From Saccharomycopsis phalli (Eukaryota; Ascomycota; Saccharomycetes; Ascoideales; Saccharomycopsidaceae): a DNA stretch of 64,000 nt. The stretch spans positions 620,001-684,000 of the forward strand of contig CP073214.1 in NCBI GenBank assembly GCA_020342235.1, read 5' to 3'. Position numbers and translations under genes: made by a program. Each line of letters starts with the position of its first letter. The stretch's first letter is position 1. Below, piece after piece: positions 17,993 to 28,756 of the stretch. The notes beneath the pieces are model-generated. The model was not told where the DNA came from, made no database searches, and saw only the letters and a list, made by a program, of their open reading frames with translations.

Positions 17993-20377
17993 TTAGTCAA
18001 CCGTGCTCTTTCTTTTTAGCCATTTAATAATTTTACTTGACCTTTTATTTCGGTGCACTGTAGCTGAACGAATACTAACATTATCATCGTTAAAGGTTGA
18101 ATGCGACAACTTCTTCTTTGGGGTTTTCAAAATACTGTTCAAGCTCAAGCTCAAGCTGGACTTAGTGTTGATTTTAAATAGCGACCGAGCCTCGGTTTTG
18201 GGAGTGAAAGTACCATATGTACTTTGTATATCTTCTATAATGCCAGAATTCTGGCTCACGTTAAGTCCCCCAACCATCTTACCTGATGATAATGAAATTT
18301 CAGAAGTTCTCTGCTGAAGTGAAGGGTGGGTAACAGTTAAGTCGCCTTGAGAGTCACGAGTTATCGTCTGAGCTGACATCTGCGATTCGTCATTCAAATT
18401 TGTAGAAGACGATGACGTATACTTTGACGTTCTCTTTAGCGGAGTGTTAAGTGGGTTTGCAACTTTTGCGGTGGTGATGCTTTCTCCTGATGAACCTAGC
18501 CCATTGGTAGAGTTGTTTCTTGAATGTGATTTTATTCTTTGGAGCACGGGAGTAGACAAAATCAAATCCAAATCCGACGTGTTAGAACACTTTGATGATG
18601 TAGAAGATTTTCTTTTGTGAGCCAATGAATTTGTGCCGAGTAAATTCTGTAATGAATGAAGAACATTGCCCATGGACTTTTGGCTTTTGTGTCTAAAAAC
18701 ATTTGGAGTACTATCCTCGGCTAATTTGTTCAAATCCTTGTGAGCTGAACTTCCAAATATCTTATAAAACTTCTTTTTATTAGTGCCTAACTTTTCCGCA
18801 AAATCATCAGTAGCCGAAACAGACACACTATGAGACTTTCTATGTGTAAAGTTCCCTGAAAGCCTTGAAATACTGGACTGCTTCATATGGTTCACAAACG
18901 TTTCATTAGATTCCTGTTTGATATTACTAACCTCTACCGACTCGCCAGCCGAACTTAAAGAGGTTTCACCAGTCAAGGAGTTTGTCGACTTCAAATCATC
19001 ACTGAATTCGTCATTACTTGTTCCGCTGTTAATAGTAGAGTTTGCGGTGACACTGGCTTTTTGCTTTAACTCCTTTAATGGCTGCAATGGCTTCTCTGCC
19101 ACGTCATACACAATGGATTCAAAGTTAAATTTCGTAGGCGACAAGGACTTGCTGACCTTGAAGTGCATACTGCTGGGGGAACCAATTGAAAGTGTAGGTG
19201 ACATTATAGGCAACGACATTTTATGGTTCACGTCCTTCTCATCCTTGCTCTCTGGACGCATATTCAAGCTCTCTGAGGATCTCAAGGCATCAATAATCAA
19301 CTTGGAATTATCATAATAGTTTTGATATCTCGAGGCATTTCTGCCTCTTCTGGTTCCAATTGGAGCTGGTGGTTGGAGAATGGACCCAAACTTGGGACTG
19401 CCCGAATTGTATTTCTTCAATTCATCAGTACTATTAGTCGTAGACGTCCCTGAATGTAAACTGGTAGACTCTTTAGTCAAAGAGGTGGAAGATGTTGAAA
19501 GCAGATGGTAGTATATGGAGGGTTTCTTTGAAAGCATATTGTCATCTCCTTCTTCTTCTTCTTCTTCATCATCATCATCCTCGTCATCTTTCATTTCTTC
19601 TTCTTCTTCTTCTTCGCCTTCCTCTTCCACAATCGCATCATCGGTGGTAGGAGACAATTGCAGGAAAAAACTTTTACGGTTTCCCTGGAAATTATACAAG
19701 CCAAGACCGCTGCCAGTGTTAATGGATAGCTTATTACCAGGCCCAGAAAAAGAAGGTAAGCTGCTAAATGTGTAATCAAACTCGGGAGCAGACTCTGTTC
19801 TTCTATGAAACTTCTTCGTACTCTTTTTGTCCTCGTCAAAGCTCAAGTCCAATGCAGCATCCAAGTCTATCGTCGCTTCTGGTACCTCTGACTTGTCTTG
19901 AAGCAGAGTATCAGTAGTCAAGTAAAACTTTGAAATGGAAGATTGTGTACTTAGGCGATTGTTCAACTCTTCCAAAGTCGAAGAGTATTCGCTGTTAGCC
20001 TGGTTATTTTCCGGAGTCGTTTCCGCAGAAGACACTTCATTAGAAAACAGCTCAGCGGAATACTTTGTGTTCAAGCTCATGTCTGATTTTTTCACATTGA
20101 CCTTATCGGCTATATTAGGAAAGGAAAACTCCTTTTTAGGAACGTGCGTGGAGCTATTCCCATCCGGGTCTCCTCCAAACTTGAAGTTGCCCTTTGTTGG
20201 GCTTACCAATGAAGGAGTGACGTTATTGATGAAAGATATGCCCATGGAGTCAAAGTCACCCGAGATGGCCGCTGACCTTCGGTGAGAGTGTCCTTTTCGT
20301 TTTGGCTTAGCACTAATATTAGGCGATAAGCTGCTAGGAGTTGCAACAGGGGTGTTGGCTGTAGCTGTAGTCGTCAT
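17993..20377 (-). CDS. Unknown long disordered Ser-rich protein, 794 aa
   Basis: Not recognised. It is almost entirely low-complexity Ser/Thr/Asn, with many SP/TP sites (SLVSPTKGNF, SPTKFNF, TPLKRTSK) as in cyclin-kinase substrates. Islands that look conserved are the N-terminal KRKGHSHRRSAAISGDFDSM (about 27-46), KKFYKIFGSSAHKDLNKLAE, HKSQKSMGNVLHSLQNLLG and a basic C-terminus (KRSSKIIKWLKRKSTVD). A run of about 50 mostly acidic residues lies near 255-280, encoded by GAA/GAT repeats. The start is ATG 20377. The 1.5 kb upstream region suggests a regulated gene. A cell-cycle or morphogenesis phosphoprotein is plausible but not shown. Confidence 0.75.
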   Translation of the reverse strand: MTTTATANTPVATPSSLSPNISAKPKRKGHSHRRSAAISGDFDSMGISFINNVTPSLVSPTKGNFKFGGDPDGNSSTHVPKKEFSFPNIADKVNVKKSDMSLNTKYSAELFSNEVSSAETTPENNQANSEYSSTLEELNNRLSTQSSISKFYLTTDTLLQDKSEVPEATIDLDAALDLSFDEDKKSTKKFHRRTESAPEFDYTFSSLPSFSGPGNKLSINTGSGLGLYNFQGNRKSFFLQLSPTTDDAIVEEEGEEEEEEEMKDDEDDDDEEEEEEGDDNMLSKKPSIYYHLLSTSSTSLTKESTSLHSGTSTTNSTDELKKYNSGSPKFGSILQPPAPIGTRRGRNASRYQNYYDNSKLIIDALRSSESLNMRPESKDEKDVNHKMSLPIMSPTLSIGSPSSMHFKVSKSLSPTKFNFESIVYDVAEKPLQPLKELKQKASVTANSTINSGTSNDEFSDDLKSTNSLTGETSLSSAGESVEVSNIKQESNETFVNHMKQSSISRLSGNFTHRKSHSVSVSATDDFAEKLGTNKKKFYKIFGSSAHKDLNKLAEDSTPNVFRHKSQKSMGNVLHSLQNLLGTNSLAHKRKSSTSSKCSNTSDLDLILSTPVLQRIKSHSRNNSTNGLGSSGESITTAKVANPLNTPLKRTSKYTSSSSTNLNDESQMSAQTITRDSQGDLTVTHPSLQQRTSEISLSSGKMVGGLNVSQNSGIIEDIQSTYGTFTPKTEARSLFKINTKSSLSLSLNSILKTPKKKLSHSTFNDDNVSIRSATVHRNKRSSKIIKWLKRKSTVD

Positions 20378-21902
20378 CTTATATCGCTATTTATGACTTT
20401 TGAACAACTTCGCGTAGCAACAAGACAAGCAAATGGATTTCTAACGAGTGGACGCTGAAGGAGCAGCACGGCTTATAACCAACAACAAGATGAAAATGGT
20501 GGTATGGATACTATTTATTCTTGGTAAATAGTAGTTTTCCAAGAGTTGGACAGGCTAGCTGTTCTTGTAACCAGAATCGCCAACCGGTATAAAAGATGCA
20601 ATATATCCTTTGAAAGAAATATATGGACACGGGGAATAAATATACCAAATATCTAGGAAGATTCAGGAATAATATTAAGTGAATAATATTAAGACTATCC
20701 TATAAATGGTATCCTGTCGTTTAAGGAGAGAATCGAGAGTGGAAAAGCAAGTTTTTTCCGATAACTGGAATGATGGATTGTAGCACGAGAAAAATTCAAT
20801 AGGTGGACTTGTTCGATTTGATGAGGATGAATTAAGAATTAGATGCATTGTGTTGCAGGAGCATCATCCAAAAGTAAAGGGGTGGTGCATAAGTACACAG
20901 AATTGTTGAAAAGAGACAAATCATATACAAAAGCTGTCTCAAAAGAAACGCTTGTACAATAGCAGAACTCAAAGGGGCGTGTAATCATATGTTTTAGTGT
21001 GGGATAAAAAAGGAGGCTGGCTGCTTACCGTACTATTTCTGAAGGCATGTCGTACCCTTTCGACTTCTCTAGCTTGACATTGTTAATACTTATTTCTAGC
21101 GTAGAGCGTTTTGGGAAGGATTAGGTATATTTTTAGTAGTGGACCAGGGTGATACTTCCGAATCTAGACAATTGTCGCGTCAAAATTGGGGGGTGTACAT
21201 TCACAATCACCTAGGGCTGCCCCTATTGGTAACTGTGTAGAAAAAGAACAATTTGCCATTGGATTGATGTACCATGATTTGCGGGTTGCTTTACGTTGAG
21301 GTAATATTGATGACTTGTAGTTTCCGTCAAATTCAGAAGCAGATCCCTACCTACTTCAATAAGGTACAATTTATCGGCCAGACGGGTTAACATCTGGAAA
21401 TTTCATCTTGGAATTTTAAATTAACTTTCGACCATTCCATGAAATTTGTCCAAGTTTCATTATCCGCCTCAATAGAGGCTGATTAAGCTGTTCCTGCATC
21501 GTGTTGGTTCCAGTGTTACAAAACTTTATACACTTCGACGACTGACTCAGTTGTCCATTGGTATTTTTATCAGTCAGATTCAACCATACGACCTATGCAC
21601 GGTTCCTTAGTCAAATCCTCCAAATGGACTATGCATTTGATGCTTGCAACATTGGTCTTACACGGCTGGACTTGTAGACTGTCGCTATTTCTCAAGGTGA
21701 TATTTGAATACAAAAAAAAAAAATTTTTAGAATTAGGTTGGCTCGTTTGTGTAGAGTAATTTACGTCGATCAAAATCCACCTGGTGTGAAGTCCGTGATG
21801 CCTAGTGTGAAAAACCAATCAAGAAAACTATTGCAAAGTGCCACGAAGGCAATTGTGTATATAATTGGCTAGTGCAAATTTATATACGGTGACTTCTCTA
21901 TC
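20378..21902. other. 1.5 kb divergent intergenic region
   Basis: It separates the disordered-protein gene (minus) from PBN1 (plus). No gene-length frame has coding character, and no tRNA box-B motif or snRNA core was found by eye. There is a poly(A) run at about 21712-21722. A small ncRNA cannot be excluded. Confidence 0.45.
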
Positions 21903-23669
21903 ATGACGGGCAATATTAAACATCGAATCACGATTATTTCCAGCAATAATGCTGACCCGGATTTCCAGACTAATCTCTACTTATCTAGAGGCAAGTGGGT
22001 GTTACCCAAGGGTCACTATCAACGACAGGATCGAATCATTCTTTCGCCTGAGTCGTACAAAGACATAATCGACACCCGTGGACTCGATGATGTCGACGAA
22101 TTTGCAATTCAGTGGAGCAGATATAATAATGCCATCATTCAAAAGCAATGGGAAGCTAAAAATGCCAACATGAAGAACCTCAATAATGCACTTACGAAGC
22201 TCATTGAGCCCGGGTACACGTTATATACTCGGGGGAATACAGAGAAATTTGTTGAGTTCTTGAATGGTAACTCAATTAACCAAAACTCGGTTGAACTCGA
22301 CAACTTCATCGATACACCAGTATCGTCGAATTTCTTTAGTAATAAACTCCTGGACTCTGTTGGGCCATCAACTGCTAAATTCATTACTACCCTTGTGTGT
22401 CTGGGAGAAACAGAGCATAAGAATGAATGCACCTTGAACTATAGTAAGTTACTAAAAAGAGCTTCGTCTGTGTCGATTGAATACAACAACAATTTGCTTC
22501 CGAACAGAGATAGCACACAAGACAAAGGGTCGTTGGTGATCACGGTGTATTGGAATTCTGGCACATTGACTGACATTGAGTCCACTATTTATAAGTCTGA
22601 AAACTATAGCCGGGAATTTGGTTACTTTGAGATTGATCCTCGGGCATCTCAGTTGAATGACTTAAATTTGTACGGCTTGACTGCGGAGCTTCCGTCGTTA
22701 TTGGTGCCTCCTCCTGTTGATGGAAGTGAAATTTCCGAGGAATACAAAGAAGCAACTTTGAAAAACGATGATGAAATCCGGGTTGCGCAAAAGACTATGT
22801 TCTACGCTAGTCCTCGTCATTTGACCTTGTCTGACAAATTGGTTTTCAATTCCAGCTTCCAAAGTCCTATTGGTCTTCATCCTGTTCATAAAGTATCATT
22901 GAAGGCTGACAATTCTACCGGACTTGTTGGTGGAAAGCTCTCGTTTCTTCCGCCAATGAACAAGAAACTTTTTGACTGTGAGTTGTTTGCGTATTACAGA
23001 ATTCCAAACTCGCTCTTTGTTGATAAAAATCAGTACAGAGACCAGTCTGTGGTGAAATTAGTTGGGGTTTGGGGAGAAACAGATTTGGAGATTCCATCTT
23101 ACAAAACCAAGAAATGGGGCAGCAATGCTTTGTTTAGAATTAATGTGGATACTAGGGAAGATGATGTCGAGGCTCACCAGCTTACAGAAGAGTACTTGGA
23201 CTTGTATCTGATCAAATTAGACTCAAGATATCAAGCTCCAGGGGTTTCTAACCAAACATTGGAACATCTCCCTAAACCAGATATCTTTTGGGCCTGTGAG
23301 TTGTCTAATCATAAAATAGAGAAGGCACGTAGTGAAGAATTGATCAAGCAGACCGAAATGGACAATATCAAAGCTTCGTTTGACAAGGAGTTGATATTCA
23401 AGAATCCCTTGGACTTGAAGTCAGGGTTAAACATGGACGGGTTTTTCACCCATGATACCGTGTTTTACCATTATATTCCAGAAACTGGGTCTAGTAAGCT
23501 AGCGGAATCGTTCCAAGATTACTACACCATCCCAACTGGCCGAAGTCTGGATTTATTTTCCATACAGGCAATTACAGCTGCCTTTATATTTGTTAGTATG
23601 GCCTACTTGTTACAGAAGGTGTTTCAAAAATCTAAATTGGCAGTGAAGCCATCTAAAAAAGAAAACTAA
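21903..23669 (+). CDS. PBN1: ER protein Pbn1 (PIG-X), GPI mannosyltransferase I subunit
   Basis: A 588-residue ER type-I-like membrane protein that, with Gpi14 (PIG-M), adds the first mannose of GPI anchors; it also aids folding of vacuolar protease B in yeast. Diagnostic blocks match S. cerevisiae Pbn1: SPIGLHPVHKVSL (EPIGLHP), ELFAYYRIPNSLFVDKNQY, LEIPSYKTKKWGSNALFRI (LELPEYSLRDKAWGS) and DIFWACELSNHKI. A single membrane segment lies near residues 550-572 (FSIQAITAAFIFVSMAYLL), followed by a short Lys-rich cytosolic tail ending KKEN. There are several N-glycosylation sequons. It is longer than S. cerevisiae Pbn1 (416). Its stop is 16 bp from the next gene's stop. Confidence 0.88.
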   Translation: MTGNIKHRITIISSNNADPDFQTNLYLSRGKWVLPKGHYQRQDRIILSPESYKDIIDTRGLDDVDEFAIQWSRYNNAIIQKQWEAKNANMKNLNNALTKLIEPGYTLYTRGNTEKFVEFLNGNSINQNSVELDNFIDTPVSSNFFSNKLLDSVGPSTAKFITTLVCLGETEHKNECTLNYSKLLKRASSVSIEYNNNLLPNRDSTQDKGSLVITVYWNSGTLTDIESTIYKSENYSREFGYFEIDPRASQLNDLNLYGLTAELPSLLVPPPVDGSEISEEYKEATLKNDDEIRVAQKTMFYASPRHLTLSDKLVFNSSFQSPIGLHPVHKVSLKADNSTGLVGGKLSFLPPMNKKLFDCELFAYYRIPNSLFVDKNQYRDQSVVKLVGVWGETDLEIPSYKTKKWGSNALFRINVDTREDDVEAHQLTEEYLDLYLIKLDSRYQAPGVSNQTLEHLPKPDIFWACELSNHKIEKARSEELIKQTEMDNIKASFDKELIFKNPLDLKSGLNMDGFFTHDTVFYHYIPETGSSKLAESFQDYYTIPTGRSLDLFSIQAITAAFIFVSMAYLLQKVFQKSKLAVKPSKKEN

Positions 23670-23685
23670 AGGCCCATAACTCATT

Positions 23686-24141
23686 TCATTTCAAAGTGAC
23701 ATATTCTTCCCAATACTCGTTCGTACCCTCTTCGCTGTGTACTGTAACTAACTTATTGAACCGAACCGTCTTTTGCGACTCTGTACTCTGTGTCTCTTTC
23801 ACAGACAATAACTCCATTTTCAACTGGTTTATCACATCGTCGGTTGGGATTGATATTGTAGACCCTCTTTTTAATATTGACTTTTTGGATGTATCAACTG
23901 ATATATTCGTTTGCTCACTACAACTCTCAAATGAAAACAAACTATCATTGTCGCTCACTTCTGACTCCTCAGACTCTGTCTGTACAACTTTTACCAGCTT
24001 CCGCACGTCAAGTTTTCCCTTGGACCAAAGTCCGATTTTGCAGCTCGGTATTATTTTACTCTTATTCTTGTATCTTTTCTTTAAGCACTCATTGTCATAT
24101 ATCGAAGAGTATATTGAGTTGAGATTCGTCTTATTAAACAT
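23686..24141 (-). CDS. Unknown small protein, 151 aa
   Basis: Not recognised. The start is ATG 24141; the longer frame uses TTG. The N-terminal half is basic (KKRYKNKSKIIPSCKIGLW), then comes an acidic Ser stretch (ESEESEVSDNDSLFSFES). The C-terminal part, KKSILKRGSTISIPTDD and KTVRFNKLVTVH...EYWEEYVTLK, looks like a short linear module (SILK...VRF) of the type seen in phosphatase-1-binding or other small regulatory proteins. An antisense frame of similar length (23696-24187) has no such structure. It converges tightly on PBN1. Confidence 0.6.
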   Translation of the reverse strand: MFNKTNLNSIYSSIYDNECLKKRYKNKSKIIPSCKIGLWSKGKLDVRKLVKVVQTESEESEVSDNDSLFSFESCSEQTNISVDTSKKSILKRGSTISIPTDDVINQLKMELLSVKETQSTESQKTVRFNKLVTVHSEEGTNEYWEEYVTLK

Positions 24142-24357
24142 GATTGATGTGTTGAATGCTGTCACCAAAGAATGTCCTCGCCAATAATTTTAGTCGCATT
24201 CCAGGCCCAACGTTGATTTCCTATAAGAGTATGCATGTCTAATGCCCACATGCCCACGTTTCCTAACCACATTCAGACAGTTCCTTTGATGGCATCTACA
24301 CATTACGTAACTAGTGACTTATATTCCTCAAAAGAAAAGATATTACAAGTACATATC

Positions 24358-24641
24358 TTAGATGGAGCCATATCCGTCGCTTCTAGGATAGGTCACCCGA
24401 TCAGCAACTGGGTAAGCGGCCCCTTCTTCATACGGATAGGAGCTGATGATATACAAGGAGTGTATCAATCCAGGAAGAAATCCCAATAGACATAATAACA
24501 AGTTGATGAAAACTACCAATTAGTAATGCGGCGACTATCGTCGAGATACTAACAATCTGCGCTACATCCCCGCTTGATGAAAACTGGAATTGGCGGGAAT
24601 ATTATCGCCAAAACAACAGCAAACCAATCTCTTGCGTGCAT
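24358..24641 (-). CDS. SNA2: Sna2/Pmp3-family small membrane protein (two exons)
   Basis: A spliced gene of 80 residues. Exon 1 is 24554-24641 (MHARDWFAVVLAIIFPPIPV...), the intron is 24513-24553 (41 nt; GTTAGT donor, TACTAAT branch motif, GGTAG acceptor), and exon 2 is 24358-24512. The joined protein has the two-helix UPF0057 fold: helix 1 AVVLAIIFPPIPVF, a loop with KRGC, and helix 2 LLCLLGFLPGLIHSLYII. The opening MHARDWF matches S. cerevisiae Sna2 exactly, and the tail SSYPYEE resembles SCHPYEE. Sna proteins are small vacuolar/plasma-membrane proteins related to the ion-homeostasis protein Pmp3. Without splicing, translation would stop at the donor (GAT TGT TAG). Confidence 0.93.
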
Positions 24642-27107
24642 TGTTCAGCTGTAGTAATCGGTAAATGGTTGTCAAGGTTAAAGCGATGAGCAGCCCTATG
24701 GTTGCTATCATAAAAGTAGGGTAATATAATTTGACGATTATCCAGTTGATGGTGTAAAGAATAATTGAGGGTAAATCATCAATTGCTACGCGTGATTGGG
24801 ACGTGCTATTATCAATAAATCGCTCTGTTTACATCATTTTGATCTTCAGTGACTCTTTAGATTGCGAATTTATCTACTATGACATGTTTCGTCCTGGTTG
24901 ATAACCTATGCAAGATCAAGTGAAGCCATGTTAATAATAGAGTGAGCGCATGAGATGATGAGACCGTCATTAAATATAACTAGCAGGACCACACACAGAT
25001 TTTAAAACGTGTATACTAGCAGAAACAACAAGGGACTTTCACTATTTCCTAATAAAATTTGAAGCCTTTGGCTTTCGGATACAATGCATAGATATTTGGC
25101 TACTCCAGAACACACGGCAATTTAGCAATTCAATAAACCTCCTTCCATAATAAAGGTCAATTCAAATAAATGACATGTAATTTTACTAAAATTATCGCGA
25201 TTCAATACCATTTATACCTGTCTTGAATATTTGCTCTTGCATAAGATTTTCAAATTGATGGATGTTCAAATTTTCAAAAGTTCACCTCTAAACCATTTGC
25301 CAAAATATAAAGTTAAAAATTCTAACATTAAAATCTTAAATTTTATTTAATTGTAGAAATCAAAATTTTAGTTGTTTCTCGAATTTCAAACATGAGGTCT
25401 GTGGCTTGGTTTCTTACAATTAAACTGGATAATGAACCAGACCCACCAATTAAGCAGTGCTTTGCACCTATTGGTTACATGACGCTTCCTGCCCCTTGAT
25501 TCGAGGCTTAAAATTTCCAATAAAAAAAAAGTAAAAAAAAGAGACTATGGTCTTAGCTCTTCCTTGTATAATTAATATACACGCCAGTAACATTGCGTAA
25601 CTAGGATGCTATGCACCAAATGCTTGGATTCTAAAAATCCCAGCCGCAAATTGATCGACATACTCCTATATGTGAGAAAAAAACGATAGCGTCAAGCAGG
25701 CCCACTCATAACCATGAATTCATATTCGTATATTAAATACATTCAGATCCGTGTACATTTGTCCGATTGAGACGTACCTCAGTCAAAGCTTAGGTATAGG
25801 GTAGCTACATCAAGTGAAATCTCAGTTGAAGATCAATTTAGAATAGTTTGTACTCGGTTACAATACAAGTGGTGATAGTTTGTCTGTCATGAACTGCATA
25901 TGCATAGATTGACACCCGATAACTTTTACACCCAACACAGCTATATATAACACGGCATTCTCCAATTAAGCTGATCACTGATCATGTAACCATGTCTCTA
26001 CTTCATGAACCGTTTACAGGCACATAATTGCATCCTTTTACTTTGTTATCTTTACCATAAAATCGACGGGGCATTTGTTTCCAATTAATACTCTCTTGGT
26101 ACGTTAAGCTGCAGGACGGTCCTATGAATCACCATGAAATTTTCAAACAAAGCTCTTGCCTCCTAATATGGGGTAGCTTCCAAAACTCAATTGGGCCATA
26201 GAATAAAGTCCTACTCATTTCTTACGTATGACTCGTTTGTATAGCTGACCAGCAATTTTGTCAGACATAGCAACGTTTTATTGTTATTACCCCACGACAA
26301 CCGGCACAAAAGATGAAATTCTTAGTCAACCTGTTTCAAATTGTAGCAAGCTAAATTAAGTTTAGACAGGTTGGTATTCACGTAAACCTAAATGTTATAG
26401 TATACATGGAACACATGTACAACTTGCAAGGCGCTGCGGAGATAAATTGCGACATGGAACAACAAGACCAAATTTCAGAATCAGAAAGCAGATGCCTTAC
26501 AGTATGTCTTGCTATTTCAAAATACCAACCATATCTACTCTCTAGTATCGTATCTACTGCGCATTGTAACAACCACAACTGGTAACACACGCTAACTATT
26601 CGCGGATCCTTCCAGAGCAACTCAAAATAAGGTTCTAGCCAATCAGCATCTTGTTGCTATATTCATACTTTACCCGGCTGCATATTGCCAGCGAATCAGG
26701 CATTTGAAAACTGATCATTTATTTTAATAGCTTCCTCCTTCTTTTTTTCCCATTAGAAAAATTTTCTTTTTTCCTTACTTACCTCCCATACTGATTGTGA
26801 TTGTTTTTCGGTTATAGTGGTATAACATCCAAATTATTACTGCTAACACAAACATACTGTCAATATCTCTTAATAATTTTTTTTAAGAGCATCGGAGAAT
26901 ATTAATTGAATTAAATTAATTCATATTTTAATATTTTATTGCTATTTCTGACCACTTAGTTGTGTTGTTCAGAAGAAAATAATTGCCACCTAGTCGCCCC
27001 CTATTTGGCATCCTTACACCAAGTATACTTTGAGAAAGTTTTGTTTCTTCAGGTTTTCGGACATCGGATCTAACCATACGAATATATACCAACCACCTGG
27101 GTAAAAC
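24642..27107. other. 2.5 kb gene-free region upstream of the 27108 gene
   Basis: The largest gene-free interval here. No frame in either strand has coding character; the best (minus, 26378-26620) looks random. It contains a very AT-rich block (about 25250-25390), a pyrimidine tract (about 26738-26785) and an AT palindrome-like region near 26905-26940, close to the downstream start. ACGCGT at 24788-24793 lies 147 bp upstream of SNA2. It is probably an extended promoter, with possible ncRNA. Confidence 0.5.
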
Positions 27108-28004
27108 ATGGCATTGTCTTCTCAAACCCTCTCATCAAATACATTCCGAAGAAACTTTCAAAAGTCTTACAATAATGGCCATCACAACAGGTTAGTACTA
27201 AATAAGCGAATGGTTTCTTCGAACGTCGGTAGTAATATCAACCAACGTCGTGCTTATTATTCTTGTTCTTCTGATGATGACTCTGACTTCCTGTCGTGTG
27301 ACGACGTTAGAGGTTCACGATTGCCAGTGAAGGACAGAAGAAATTCATTACGTTGTATTACTAAACCTGTGCGAAGAACAAGTAAAACATTAAGCACACA
27401 TGTTATTAACAACTTGAACTCTAGCAATAGTTCTATCGCCAAGATAATTGGTAACTCACAGCCTAAATTAAATGTTAATGATGACAAGTCTAACATCGAT
27501 GACGATGATTTTCTTCCAAACTCGGACGTTGTCGCTAGATCAAGATGTTTTGATTATTTGGTTGGTGCTATTGATGAGGCCTGGGCTAGATATTGTGATA
27601 CAACTTCTTTTGCTGAAGACAAGATGTACAACAAGATGGAGGTTTCCGATGACTATCCTGTTACTCCTGTCTCAGCCGCTAACTCTGACTATGATTCTGA
27701 TTACAAGTCTGACGGAACTGATTTGACTGATTATGACTCTGAGTTTGAGATTAGCACTAAAAAGGTATCCCAGCAACCAGAAAGCATTAAAATTCAAAAT
27801 TTGAAGGATCGGCTTATCAAGGCTAAGAACTTCTTGCAAGATTTCACAGACTCTTCTTTGTCAGGTGACGGAATTGCTTTCTGGTCTCGTTGGGATCTTA
27901 TTAAGTACGCAACTATTGAGTTAGTTGAGGATGATGATGATGATGAAATTATTGAAGAAGCTATAGAAGATTTAGAACGTGGACGTTGTTTTTATAGCAA
28001 CTAG
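27108..28004 (+). CDS. Unknown acidic protein, 298 aa, behind a long promoter
   Basis: Not recognised. The N-terminal ~100 residues are basic and Ser/Asn-rich. The middle contains a compact, probably ordered block around residues 145-165 (RCFDYLVGAIDEAWARYCDT), then acidic Tyr/Asp repeats (NSDYDSDYKSDGTDLTDYDS). The C-terminal block (LKDRLIKAKNFLQDFTDS...FWSRWDLIKYATIELV) ends in an Asp/Glu run and RGRCFYSN. There is no membrane segment or signal peptide. The 2.5 kb upstream region and 750-bp downstream gap suggest a highly regulated transcript. Function cannot be inferred. Confidence 0.8.
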   Translation: MALSSQTLSSNTFRRNFQKSYNNGHHNRLVLNKRMVSSNVGSNINQRRAYYSCSSDDDSDFLSCDDVRGSRLPVKDRRNSLRCITKPVRRTSKTLSTHVINNLNSSNSSIAKIIGNSQPKLNVNDDKSNIDDDDFLPNSDVVARSRCFDYLVGAIDEAWARYCDTTSFAEDKMYNKMEVSDDYPVTPVSAANSDYDSDYKSDGTDLTDYDSEFEISTKKVSQQPESIKIQNLKDRLIKAKNFLQDFTDSSLSGDGIAFWSRWDLIKYATIELVEDDDDDEIIEEAIEDLERGRCFYSN

Positions 28005-28756
28005 CCAACGGGGAGAAGAAAGATGTATAATAGGTGTGAAATTTTTTTGATTTATGGAAGTGAATAGAGTGATAAATTTTAGTTTCTCTTCTCTGTTGGT
28101 TGTTAAGAGATTTTTTGGGTAACGGGTATTTTGTTTTTTGTTGTCAAGTTTAATTCTTCCTGGATTGCAATTTTGCGATTGTAATCTGGATTTAAATAGA
28201 GAGAGGTATGTGACTCGTCTTTGTTTCATAAACGGATGTTGCTGGGCCCATTGTGCGTTGAAGTGATATTGACCTTATTATATATGAAAAGTAGCTATGT
28301 AAATATATATATATATATATAGTGATACTAAAATTGATGACTAAAAAGAATGTATGCTTGTCGGTTATCGTGCTTTGAGTTTTGCATGTGCGTATACCTG
28401 GAATGGGATATTGGTTCGATGGTGTATCACTATTTGTACTTAAATGCAAATAGCTAATGGCAAATTTCATCATATAATTTGTATCAGATAATATATATAT
28501 GATTTATGATTAATCAGACTTGGATGGCCTGCTGTACAAATGTACTAATGTAGAAAGTGAAGACGACATGCAATGTACTTGACCCTATCGTCATCACTTG
28601 TTTCTAATTTTACATTCCGCGTTCCTTCCCATAAATAAATAAATAAATGACTATAGCCTAGAAGCAGGGTTTTTGTGCTATAGAGAGATTTAACAAGCAA
28701 TTTTATTTATTTCCAAGATACAACTTTTTTTTTTTAAACTCCGGAAATACGTGGAA
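28005..28756. other. Gene-free region with AT microsatellite
   Basis: 752 bp between the 27108 gene and the chloride-channel start. It includes an (AT)n run at 28301-28320, an ATAA/AAAT triplication at about 28634-28647 and a poly(T) at about 28727-28735, 20 bp before the CLC start. No gene seen. Confidence 0.5.

Noticed and set aside
19515-19775. Poly-Ser plus-strand frame
   Set aside because: Antisense of the GAA/GAT acidic run in the disordered-protein gene.
23696-24187. 163-codon plus-strand frame over the small unknown gene
   Set aside because: It mirrors the minus-strand gene, which has the more protein-like sequence (SILK/VRF module); the plus frame is Ser/Phe/Leu-rich, typical of antisense.
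24235-24489. 84-codon plus-strand frame
   Set aside because: It is the antisense shadow of SNA2 exon 2.
26378-26620. 80-codon minus-strand frame in the gene desert
   Set aside because: The composition looks random, with many Cys/Trp and no motif; no promoter or conservation evidence from sequence alone.
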